A stretch of 64,000 nucleotides of DNA from Piscicola geometra (lineage: Eukaryota > Annelida > Clitellata > Hirudinida > Piscicolidae), in contig CALSEQ010000033.1 in assembly GCA_943735955.1 (NCBI GenBank), positions 775,001 through 839,000 on the forward strand, in the 5' to 3' direction. Position 1 is the stretch's first letter. Each line of letters begins with the position of its first letter. The notes beneath the pieces were generated by a model, which saw only the letters and a program-made list of their open reading frames with translations, had not been told where the DNA came from and searched no databases. Positions 14,881-28,640 of this stretch are shown piece after piece. A program made the position numbers and the translations under genes.

Positions 14881-15399
14881 TGCAATATATGCAAATATGC
14901 AATATATGTAAATATGCAATATATGTAAATATGCAATATATGTAAACATGCAATATATGTAAATATGCAATATATGTAAATATGCAATATATGCAAATAT
15001 GCAATATATGTAAATATGCAATATATGTAAATATGCAATATATGTAAATATGCAATATATGTAAATGTGCAATATATGTAAGTATGCAATATATGTAAAT
15101 ATGCAATATATGTAAATATGCAATATATGTAAATATGCAATATATGTAAATATGCAATATATGTAAATATGCAAATATGCAATATATGCAAATATGCAAT
15201 ATATGCAAATATGCAATATATGTAAATATGCAATATATGTAAATATGCAATATATGTAAATATGCAATATATGTAAATATGCAATATATGTAAATATGCA
15301 ATATATGTAAATATGCAAATATGCAATATATGCAAATATGCAATATATGCAAATATGCAATATATGCAAATATGCAATATATGCAAATATGCAATATAT

Positions 15400-17138
15400 G
15401 TAAATATGCAATATATGTAAATATGCAATATATGTAAATATGCAGTATATGTAAATATGCAATATATGTAAATATGCAATATACGTGAATATGCAATATA
15501 TGTAAATATGCAATATATGTAAATATGCAATATATACAAATATGCAATATATGTAAATATGCAATACATGTAAATATGCAATATATGTAAATATGCAATA
15601 TATGTAAATATGCAATATATGTAAATATGCATGATATGTAAATATGCAATATATGTGAATATGCAATATATGTAAATATGCAATATATGTAAATATGCAA
15701 ATATGCAATATATGCAAATATGCAATATATGCAAATATGCAATATATGTAAATATGCAATATATGTAAATATGCAATATATGTAAATATGCAATCGATGT
15801 AAATATGCAATATATGTAAATATGCAATATATGTAAATATGCAATATATGTAAATATGCAATATATGTAAATATGCAGTATATGTAAATATGCAATATAT
15901 GTAAATATGAAATAAATGTAAATATGCAATATATGTAAATATGCAATATATGTAAATATGCAATATATGTAAATATGCAATATATGTAAATATTCAATAT
16001 ATGTAAATATGCAATATATGTAAATATGCAATATATGTAAATATGCAATATATGTAAATATGCAATATATGTAAATATGCAATATATGTAAATATGCAAT
16101 ATATGTAAATATGCAATATATGTAAATATGCAATATATGTAAATATGCAATATATGTAAGTATGCAATATATGTAAATATGCAATATATGTAAATATGCA
16201 ATATATGTAAATATGCAATATATGTAAATATGCAATATAGGTAAATATGCAATATATGTAAATATGCAATATATGTAAGTATGCAATATATGTAAATATG
16301 CAATATATGTAAATATGCAATATATGTAAATATGCAATATATGTAAATATGCAATATATGTAAATATGCAATATATGTAAATATGCAATATATGTAAATA
16401 TGCAATACATGTAAATATGCAATATATGTAAATATGCAATATATGTAAATATGCAATATATGTAAAAATGCAATATATGTAACTATGCAATATATGTAAA
16501 TATGCAAATATGCAATATATGCAAATATGCAATATATGCAAATATGCAATATATGCAAATATGCAATATATGCAAATATGCAATATATGTAAATATGCAA
16601 TTTATGTAAATATGCAATATATGTAAATATGCAATATATGTAAATGTGCAATATATGTAAGTATGCAATATATGTAAATATGCAATATATGTAAATATGC
16701 AATATATGTAAATATGCAATATATGTAAATATGCAATATATGTAAATATGCAAATATGCAATATATGCAAATATGCAATATATGCAAATATGCAATATAT
16801 GTAAATATGCAATATATGTAAATATGCAATATATGTAAATATGCAATATATGTAAATATGCAATATATGTAAATATGCAATATATGTAAATATGCAAATA
16901 TGCAATATATGCAAATATGCAATATATGCAAATATGCAATATATGTAAATATGCAATATATGTAAATATGCAATATATGTAAATATGCAGTATATGTAAA
17001 TATGCAATATATGTAAATATGCAATATACGTGAATATGCAATATATGTAAATATGCAATATATGTAAATATGCAATATATACAAATATGCAATATATGTA
17101 AATATGCAATACATGTAAATATGCAATATATGTAAATA
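15400..17138 (+). repeat. Dispersed segmental duplication, left copy (1.74 kb)
   Basis: Every mark I checked recurs 6,551 bp downstream: ATACGTGAAT (15483 and 22034), ATCGATG (15795 and 22346), GTAAATGTGC (16642 and 23193), two C-blocks, CAGTATATG (16988 and 23539), a second ATACGTGAAT (17028 and 23579) and AATACATG (17110 and 23661). No length difference was seen across the 1.74 kb. The match stops at 17139, where a TTCAATATATG unit starts a different module family. Confidence 0.85.
15790..15799 (+). other. ClaI-site variant ATCGATG, one of about ten
   Basis: CAATCGATG replaces CAATATATG and creates ATCGAT, one of the few CpG-containing variants. Other copies are near 4922, 5008, 7452, 8199, 17340, 18629, 20834, 22346 and 23890. 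All lie in domain I, which makes it a convenient mark for module length. Confidence 0.85.
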
Positions 17139-20100
17139 TTCAATATATGTAAATATGCAATATATGTAAATATGCAATATATGTAAATATGCAATATATG
17201 TAAATATGCAATATATGTAAATATGCAATATATGTAAATATGCAAATATGCAATATATGCAAATATGCAATATATGCAAATATGCAATATATGTAAATAT
17301 GCAATATATGTAAATATGCAATATATGTAAATATGCAATCGATGTAAATATGCAATATATGTAAATATGCAATATATGTAAATATGCAATATATGTAAAT
17401 ATGCAATATATGTAAATATGCAATATATGTAAATATGCAAATATGCAATATATGCAAACATGCAAGATATGCAAATATGCAATATATGTAAATATGCAAT
17501 ATATGTAAATATGCAATATATGTAAATATGCAATATATGTAAAAATGCAATATATGTAAATATGCAATATATGTAAATATGCAATATATGTAAATATGCA
17601 ATATATGTAAATTTGCAATATATGTAAGTATGCAATATATGTAAATATGCAAATATGCAATATATGCAAATATGCAATATATGCAAATATGCAATATATG
17701 CAAATATGCAATATATGTAATTATGCACTATATGTAAATATGCAATATATGTAAATATGCAATATATGTAAATATGCAATATATGTAAATATGCAATATA
17801 TGTAAATATGCAATATATGTGAATATGCAATATATGTAAATATGCAATATATGTAAATATGCAATATATACAAATATGCAATATATGTAAATATGCAATA
17901 TATGTAAATATGCAATATATGTAAATATGCAATATATGTAAATATGCAATATATGCAAATATGCAATATATGTAAATATGCAATATATGTAAATATGCAA
18001 TATATGTAAATATGCAATATATGTAAATATGCAATATATTTAAGTATGCAATATATGTAAATATGCAATATATGTAAATAAGCAATATATGTAAATATGC
18101 AATATATGTAAATATGCAATATATGTAAATATGCAATATATGTAAATATGCAATATATGTAAATATGCAAATATGCAATATATGCAAATATGCAATATAT
18201 GCAAATATGCAATATATGTAAATATGCAATATATGTAAATATGCAATATATGTAAATATGCAGTATATGTAAATATGCAATATATGTAAATATGCAATAT
18301 ACGTGAATATGCAATATATGTAAATATGCAATATATGTAAATATGCAATATATACAAATATGCAATATATGTAAATATGCAATACATGTAAATATGCAAT
18401 ATATGTAAATATTCAATATATGTAAATATGCAATATATGTAAATATGCAATATATGTAAATATGCAATATATGTAAATATGCAATATATGTAAATATGCA
18501 ATATATGTAAATATGCAATATATGTAAATATGCAAATATGCAATATATGCAAATATGCAATATATGCAAATATGCAATATATGTAAATATGCAATATATG
18601 TAAATATGCAATATATGTAAATATGCAATCGATGTAAATATGCAATATATGTAAATATGCAATATATGTAAATATGCAATATATGTAAATATGCAATATA
18701 TGTAAATATGCAAATATGCAATATATGCAAACATGCAAGATATGCAAATATGCAATATATGTAAATATGCAATATATGTAAATATGCAATATATGTAAAT
18801 ATGCAATATATGTAAAAATGCAATATATGTAAATATGCAATATATGTAAATATGCAATATATGTAAATATGCAATATATGTAAATTTGCAATATATGTAA
18901 GTATGCAATATATGTAAATATGCAAATATGCAATATATACAAATATGCAATATATGCAAATATGCAATATATGTAATTATGCACTATATGTAAATATGCA
19001 ATATATGTAAATATGCAATATATGTAAATATGCAATATATGTAAATATGCAATATATGTGAATATGCAATATATGTAAATATGCAATATATGTAAATATG
19101 CAATATATACAAATATGCAATATATGTAAATATGCAATATATGTAAATATGCAATATATGTAAATATGCAATATATGTAAATATGCAATATATGCAAATA
19201 TGCAATATATGTAAATATGCAATATATGTAAATATGCAATATATGTAAATATGCAATATATGTAAATATGCAATATATGTAAGTATGCAATATATGTAAA
19301 TATGCAATATATGTAAATAAGCAATATATGTAAATATGCAATATATGTAAATATGCAATATATGTAAATATGCAATATATGTAAATATGCAATATATGTA
19401 AATATGCAAATATTCAATATATGCAATTATGCAATATATGCAAATATGCAATATATGTAAATATGCAATATATGTAAATATGCAATATATGTAAATATGC
19501 AATATATGTAAATATGCAAATATGCAATATATGCAAATATGCAATATATGCAAATATGCAATATATGTAAATATGCAATATATGTAAATATGCAATATAT
19601 GTAAATATGCAATATATGTAAATATGCAATATATGTAAATATGCAATATATGTAAATATGCAAATATGCAATATATGCAAATATGCAATATATGCAAATA
19701 TGCAATATATGTAAATATGCAATATATGTAAATATGCAATATATGTAAATATGCAGTATATGTAAATATGCAATATATGTAAATATGCAATATATGTAAA
19801 AATGCAATATATGTAAATATGCAATATATGTAAATATGCAATATATGTAAATATGCAATATATGTAAATTTGCAATATATGTAAGTATGCAATATATGTA
19901 AATATGCAAATATGCAATATATGCAAATATGCAATATATGCAAATATGCAATATATGTAATTATGCACTATATGTAAATATGCAATATATGTAAATATGC
20001 AATATATGTAAATATGCAATATATGTAAATATGCAATATATGTGAATATGCAATATATGTAAATATGCAATATATGTAAATATGCAATATATACAAATAT

Positions 20101-21640
20101 GCAATATATGTAAATATGCAATATATGTAAATATGCAATATATGTAAATATGCAATATATGTAAATATGCAATATATGCAAATATGCAATATATGTAAAT
20201 ATGCAATATATGTAAATATGCAATATATGTAAATATGCAATATATGTAAATATGCAATATATGTAAGTATGCAATATATGTAAATATGCAATATATGTAA
20301 ATAAGCAATATATGTAAATATGCAATATATGTAAATATGCAATATATGTAAATATGCAATATATGTAAATATGCAATATATGTAAATATGCAAATATGCA
20401 ATATATGCAAATATGCAATATATGCAAATATGCAATATATGTAAATATGCAATATATGTAAATATGCAATATATGTAAATATGCAGTATATGTAAATATG
20501 CAATATATGTAAATATGCAATATACGTGAATATGCAATATATGTAAATATGCAATATATGTAAATATGCAATATATACAAATATGCAATATATGTAAATA
20601 TGCAATACATGTAAATATGCAATATATGTAAATATTCAATATATGTAAATATGCAATATATGTAAATATGCAATATATGTAAATATGCAATATATGTAAA
20701 TATGCAATATATGTAAATATGCAATATATGTAAATATGCAAATATGCAATATATGCAAATATGCAATATATGCAAATATGCAATATATGTAAATATGCAA
20801 TATATGTAAATATGCAATATATGTAAATATGCAATCGATGTAAATATGCAATATATGTAAATATGCAATATATGTAAATATGCAATATATGTAAATATGC
20901 AATATATGTAAATATGCAAATATGCAATATATGCAAACATGCAAGATATGCAAATATGCAATATATGTAAATATGCAATATATGTAAATATGCAATATAT
21001 GTAAATATGCAATATATGTAAAAATGCAATATATGTAAATATGCAATATATGTAAATATGCAATATATGTAAATATGCAATATATGTAAATTTGCAATAT
21101 ATGTAAGTATGCAATATATGTAAATATGCAAATATGCAATATATGCAAATATGCAATATATGCAAATATGCAATATATGTAATTATGCACTATATGTAAA
21201 TATGCAATATATGTAAATATGCAATATATGTAAATATGCAATATATGTAAATATGCAATATATGTGAATATGCAATATATGTAAATATGCAATATATGTA
21301 AATATGCAATATATACAAATATGCAATATATGTAAATATGCAATATATGTAAATATGCAATATATGTAAATATGCAATATATGTAAATATGCAATATATG
21401 CAAATATGCAATATATGTAAATATGCAATATATGTAAATATGCAATATATGTAAATATGCAATATATGTAAATATGCAATATATGTAAGTATGCAATATA
21501 TGTAAATATGCAATATATGTAAATAAGCAATATATGTAAATATGCAATATATGTAAATATGCATTATATGTAAATATGCAATATATGTAAATATGCAATA
21601 TATGTAAATATGCAAATATTCAATATATGCAATTATGCAA
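17139..21640 (+). repeat. Cluster of modules marked by GCACTATATG, between two dispersed copies
   Basis: CACTATATG lies at 17727, 18982, 19967 and 21188, giving spacings of 1255, 985 and 1221 bp. The modules also share AAACATGCAAGATATG, a GTAAATAAGC unit and a GTAAATTTGC unit; some of them open with TTCAATATATG (17139, 18412, 20635). The 985-bp copy lacks the AAGATATG part seen in the other three. The cluster lies between the two 6,551-bp-offset copies, and several of its variants reappear at 25-28 kb. Confidence 0.8.
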
Positions 21641-21949
21641 TATATGCAAATATGCAATATATGTAAATATGCAATATATGTAAATATGCAATATATGTAA
21701 ATATGCAATATATGTAAATATGCAATATATGTAAATATGCAATATATGTAAATATGCAAATATGCAATATATGCAAAGATGCAATATATGCAAATATGCA
21801 ATATATGTAAATATGCAATATATGTAAATATGCAATATATGTAAATATGCAATATATGTAAATATGCAATATATGTAAATATGCAATATATGTAAATATG
21901 CAAATATGCAATATATGCAAATATGCAATATATGCAAATATGCAATATA

Positions 21950-23690
21950 TGTAAATATGCAATATATGTAAATATGCAATATATGTAAATATGCAGTATA
22001 TGTAAATATGCAATATATGTAAATATGCAATATACGTGAATATGCAATATATGTAAATATGCAATATATGTAAATATGAAATATATACAAATATGCAATA
22101 TATGTAAATATGCAATACATGTAAATATGCAATATATGTAAATATGCAATATATGTAAATATGCAATATATGTAAATATGCAATATATGTAAATATGCAA
22201 TATATGTGAATATGCAATATATGTAAATATGCAATATATGTAAATATACAAATATGCAATATATGCAAATATGCAATATATGCAAATATGCAATATATGT
22301 AAATATGCAATATATGTAAATATGCAATATATGTAAATATGCAATCGATGTAAATATGCAATATATGTAAATATGCAATATATGTAAATATGCAATATAT
22401 GTAAATATGCAATATATGTAAATATGCAGTATATGTAAATATGCAATATATGTAAATATGAAATAAATGTAAATATGCAATATATGTAAATATGCAATAT
22501 ATGTAAATATGCAATATATGTAAATATGCAATATATGTAAATATTCAATATATGTAAATATGCAATATATGTAAATATGCAATATATGTAAATATGCAAT
22601 ATATGTAAATATGCAATATATGTAAATATGCAATATATGTAAATATGCAATATATGTAAATATGCAATATATGTAAATATGCAATATATGTAAATATGCA
22701 ATATATGTAAGTATGCAATATATGTAAATATGCAATATATGTAAATATGCAATATATGTAAATATGCAATATATGTAAATATGCAATATAGGTCAATATG
22801 CAATATATGTAAATATGCAATATATGTAAGTATGCAATATATGTAAATATGCAATATATGTAAATATGCAATATATGTAAATATGCAATATATGTAAATA
22901 TGCAATATATGTAAATATGCAATATATGTAAATATGCAATATATGTAAATATGCAATATATGTAAATATGCAATATATGTAAATATGCAATATATGTAAA
23001 TATGCAATATATGTAAAAATGCAATATATGTAACTATGCAATATATGTAAATATGCAAATATGCAATATATGCAAATATGCAATATATGCAAATATGCAA
23101 TATATGCAAATATGCAATATATGCAAATATGCAATATATGTAAATATGCAATATATGTAAATATGCAATATATGTAAATATGCAATATATGTAAATGTGC
23201 AATATATGTAAGTATGCAATATATGTAAATATGCAATATATGTAAATATGCAATATATGTAAATATGCAATATATGTAAATATGCAATATATGTAAATAT
23301 GCAAATATGCAATATATGCAAATATGCAATATATGCAAATATGCAATATATGTAAATATGCAATATATGTAAATATGCAATATATGTAAATATGCAATAT
23401 ATGTAAATATGCAATATATGTAAATATGCAATATATGTAAATATGCAAATATGCAATATATGCAAATATGCAATATATGCAAATATGCAATATATGTAAA
23501 TATGCAATATATGTAAATATGCAATATATGTAAATATGCAGTATATGTAAATATGCAATATATGTAAATATGCAATATACGTGAATATGCAATATATGTA
23601 AATATGCAATATATGTAAATATGCAATATATACAAATATGCAATATATGTAAATATGCAATACATGTAAATATGCAATATATGTAAATAT
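21950..23690 (+). repeat. Dispersed segmental duplication, right copy (1.74 kb)
   Basis: This is the partner of 15.40-17.14 kb at a constant offset of 6,551 bp. It carries private changes of its own: GAAATATATAC near 22079, ATATACAAATATG at a C-block near 22248, and a consensus unit at about 23144 where the left copy has GCAATTTATG at 16593. After about 23.69 kb the two diverge. Confidence 0.83.
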
Positions 23691-25639
23691 GCAATATATG
23701 TAAATATGCAATATATGTAAATATGCAATATATGTAAATATGCAATATATGTAAATATGCAATATATGTAAATATGCAATATATGTAAATATGCAAATAT
23801 GCAATATATGCAAATATGCAATATATGCAAATATGCAATATATGTAAATATGCAATATATGTAAATATGCAATATATGTAAATATGCAATCGATGTAAAT
23901 ATGCAATATATGTAAATATGCAATATATGTAAATATGCAATATATGTAAATATGCAGTATATGTGAATATGCAATATATGTAAATATGAAATAAATGTAA
24001 ATATGCAATATATGTAAATATGCAATATATGTAAATATGCAATATATGTAAATATGCAATATATGTAAATATTCAATATATGTAAATATGCAATATATGT
24101 AAAGATGCAATATATGTAAATATGCAATATATGTAAATATGTAATATATGTAAATATGCAATATATGTAAATATGCAATATATGTAAATATGCAATATAT
24201 GTAAATATGCAATATATGTAAATATGCAATATATGTAAATATGCAATATATGTAAAAATGCAGTATATGTAACTATGCAATATATGTAACTATGCAAATA
24301 TGCAATATATGCAAATATGCAATATATGCAAATATGCAATATATGCAAATATGCAAGATATGTAAATATGCAATATATGTAAATATGCAATATATGTAAA
24401 TATGCAATATATGTAAATATGCAATATATGTAAACATGCAATATATGTAAATATGCAATATATGTAAATATGCAATATATGTAAATATGCAATACATGTA
24501 AATATGCAATATATGTAAATATGCAATATATGTAAATATGCAATATATGTAAATATGCAATATATGTTAATATGCAATATATGTAAATATGCAATATATG
24601 TAAATATGCAATATATGTAAATATGCAATATATGTAAATATGCAATATATGTAAATATGCAATATATGTAAATATGCAATATATGTAAATATGCAATATA
24701 TGTAAATATGCAATATATGTAAATATGCAATATATGTAAATATGCAATATATGTAAATATGCAATATATGTAAGTATGCAATATATGTAAATATGCAATA
24801 TATGTAAATATGCAATATATGTAAATATGCAATATATGTAAATATGCAATATATGTAAATATGCAATATATGTAAATATGCAATATATGTAAATATGCAA
24901 TATATGTAAATATGCAATATATGTAAATATGCAATATATGTAAATATGCAATATATGTAAATATGCAATATATGTAAATATGCAATATATGTAAAAATGC
25001 AATATATGTAAATATGCAATATATGTAAATATGCAAATATGCAATATATGCAAATAAGCAATATATGCAAATATGCAATATATGTAAATATGCAATATAT
25101 GTAAATATGCAATTTATGTAAATATGCAATATATGTAAATATGCAATATATGTAAATATGCAATATATGTAAATATGCAATATATGTAAATATGCAATAT
25201 ATGTAAATATGCAATATATGTAAATATGCAATATATGTAAATATGCAATATATGTAAATATGCAATATATGTAAATATGCAATATATGTTAATATGCAAT
25301 ATATGTAAATATGCAATATATGCAAAAATGCAATATATGCAAATATGCAATATATGTAAATATGCAATATATGCAAAAATGCAATATATGTAAATATGCA
25401 ATATATGTAAATATGCAATATATGTAAATATGCAATATATGTAAATATGCAAATATGCAATATATGCAAACATGCAAGATATGCAAATATGCAATATATG
25501 TAAATATGCAATATATGTAAATATGCAATATATGTAAATATGCAATATATGTAAAAATGCAATATATGTAAATATGCAATATATGTAAATATGCAATATA
25601 TGTAAATATGCAATATATGTAAATTTGCAATATATGTAA

Positions 25640-28600
25640 GTATGCAATATATGTAAATATGCAAATATGCAATATATGCAAATATGCAATATATGCAAAT
25701 ATGCAATATATGTAAATATGCAATATATGTAAATATGCAATATATGTAAATATGCAATATATGTAAATATGCAATATATGTAAATATGCAATATATGTGA
25801 ATATGCAATATATGTAAATATGCAATATATGTAAATATGCAAGATATACAAATATGCAATATATGTAAATATGCAATATATGTAAATATGCAATATATGT
25901 AAATATGCAATATATGTAAATATGCAATATATGCAAATATGCAATATATGTAAATATGCAATATATGTAAATATGCAATATATGTAAATATGCAATATAT
26001 GTAAATATGCAATATATGTAAGTATGCAATATATGTAAATATGCAATATATGTAAATAAGCAATATATGTAAATATGCAATATATGTAAATATGCAATAT
26101 ATGTAAATATGCAATATATGTAAATATGCAATATATGTAAATATGCAAATATTCAATATATGCAATTATGCAATATATGCAAATATGCAATATATGTAAA
26201 TATGCAATATATGTAAATATGCAATATATGTAAATATGCAATATATGTAAATATGCAATATATGTAAATATGCAATATATGTAAATATGCGATAAATGTA
26301 AATATGCAATATATGTAAATATGCAAGATATGTAAATATGCAATATATGTAAATATGCAATATATGTAAATATGCAATATATGTAAATATGCAATATATG
26401 TAAATATGCAATATATGTAAATATGCAATATATGTAAATATGCAATATATGTAAATATGCAATATATGTAAATATGCAATATATGTAATAACGCAATAAA
26501 TGTAAATATGCAATATATGTAAATATGCAATATATGTAAATAAGCAATATATGTAAGTATGCAATATATGTAAATATGCAATATATGTAAATATGCAATA
26601 TATGTAAATATGCAATATATGTAAATATGCAATATATGTAAATATGCAATATATGTAAATATGCAATATATGTAAATATGCAATATATGTAAATATGCAA
26701 TATATGTAAATATGCAATATATGTAAATATGCAATAAATGTAAAAATGCAATATATGTAAATATGCAATATATGTAAATATGCAAATATGCAATATATGC
26801 AAATATGCAATATATGCAAATATGCAATATATGTAAATATGCAATATATGTAAATCTGCAATATATGTAAATATGCAATATATGTAAATATGCAATATAT
26901 GTAAATATGCAATATATGTAAATATGCAATATATGTAAATATGCAATATATGTAAATATGCAATTTATTTAAATATGCAATATATGTAAATATGCAATAT
27001 ATGTAAATATGCAATATATGTAAATATGCAATATATGTTAATATGCAATATATGTAAATATGCAATATATGTAAATATGCAATATATGTAAATATGCAAT
27101 ATAAGTAAATATGCAATATATGTAAATATGCAATATATGTAATTATGCAATATATGTAAGTATGCAATATATGTAAATATGCAAATATGCAATATATGCA
27201 AATATGCAATATATGCAAATATGCAATATATGTAAATATGCAATATATGTAAATATGCAATATATGTAAATATGCAATATATGTAAATATGCAATATATG
27301 TAAATATGCAATATATGTGAATATGCAATATATGTAAATATGCAATATATGTAAATATGCAAGATATACAAATATGCAATATATGTAAATATGCAATATA
27401 TGTAAATATGCAATATATGTAAATATGCAATATATGTAAATATGCAATATATGCAAATATGCAATATATGTAAATATGCAATATATGTAAATATGCAATA
27501 TATGTAAATATGCAATATATGTAAATATGCAATATATGTAAGTATGCAATATATGTAAATATGCAATATATGTAAATAAGCAATATATGTAAATATGCAA
27601 TATATGTAAATATGCAATATATGTAAATATGCAATATATGTAAATATGCAATATATGTAAATATGCAAATATTCAATATATGCAATTATGCAATATATGC
27701 AAATATGCAATATATGTAAATATGCAATATATGTAAATATGCAATATATGTAAATATGCAATATATGTAAATATGCAATATATGTAAATATGCAATATAT
27801 GTAAATATGCGATAAATGTAAATATGCAATATATGTAAATATGCAAGATATGTAAATATGCAATATATGTAAATATGCAATATATGTAAATATGCAATAT
27901 ATGTAAATATGCAATATATGTAAATATGCAATATATGTAAATATGCAATATATGTAAATATGCAATATATGTAATAACGCAATAAATGTAAATATGCAAT
28001 ATATGTAAATATGCAATATATGTAAATAAGCAATATATGTAAGTATGCAATATATGTAAATATGCAATATATGTAAATATGCAATATATGTAAATATGCA
28101 ATATATGTAAATATGCAATATATGTAAATATGCAATATATGTAAATATGCAATATATGTAAATATGCAATATATGTAAATATGCAATATATGTAAATATG
28201 CAATATATGTAAATATGCAATAAATGTAAAAATGCAATATATGTAAATATGCAATATATGTAAATATGCAAATATGCAATATATGCAAATATGCAATATA
28301 TGCAAATATGCAATATATGTAAATATGCAATATATGTAAATCTGCAATATATGTAAATATGCAATATATGTAAATATGCAATATATGTAAATATGCAATA
28401 TATGTAAATATGCAATATATGTAAATATGCAATATATGTAAATATGCAATTTATTTAAATATGCAATATATGTAAATATGCAATATATGTAAATATGCAA
28501 TATATGTAAATATGCAATATATGTTAATATGCAATATATGTAAATATGCAATATATGTAAATATGCAATATATGTAAATATGCAATATAAGTAAATATGC

Positions 28601-28640
28601 AATATATGTAAATATGCAATATATGTAATTATGCAATATA
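25640..28640 (+). repeat. Tandem duplication with offset 1520, then 1486 bp
   Basis: AAGATATACA at 25841 and 27361 gives an offset of 1520. The GTAATAACGC marks, with ACGC at 26491 and 27977, give 1486. The second copy therefore lacks exactly two 17-bp units in the interval. The copies run from about 25.64 to 27.14 kb and from about 27.16 to 28.64 kb. Confidence 0.85.

Larger units (their letters stand above)
1..24300 (+). repeat. Higher-order domain I
   Basis: This part is distinguished by unit variants that recur as ordered sets: CAGTATATG, CAACATATG (an NdeI site), ATAGGTAAAT, AATCGATG (a ClaI site), ATACGTGAAT, AATACATG, GTAAATGTGC, GTAACTATGC and GAAATAAATG. ATACGTGAAT occurs twelve times, from about 4.6 to 23.6 kb, and I did not find it afterwards. 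The order CAGTATATG, then ATACGTGAAT, then a TATACAAAT variant, then AATACATG is largely conserved between modules, which shows amplification of a long module rather than recurrent mutation. The right boundary is approximate; it is set by the loss of ATCGATG and GAAATAAATG after about 24.0 kb. Some variants of the 17-21.6 kb part continue into domain II. Confidence 0.75.

Noticed and set aside
14816..18382. Minus-strand open frame of 1,188 codons, and similar ones at 6166-9777, 35477-38545 and 43242-45932
   Set aside because: Same cause. The start is simply an ATG in a variant unit just after a chance stop, and the frames overlap each other in different phases over the same DNA.
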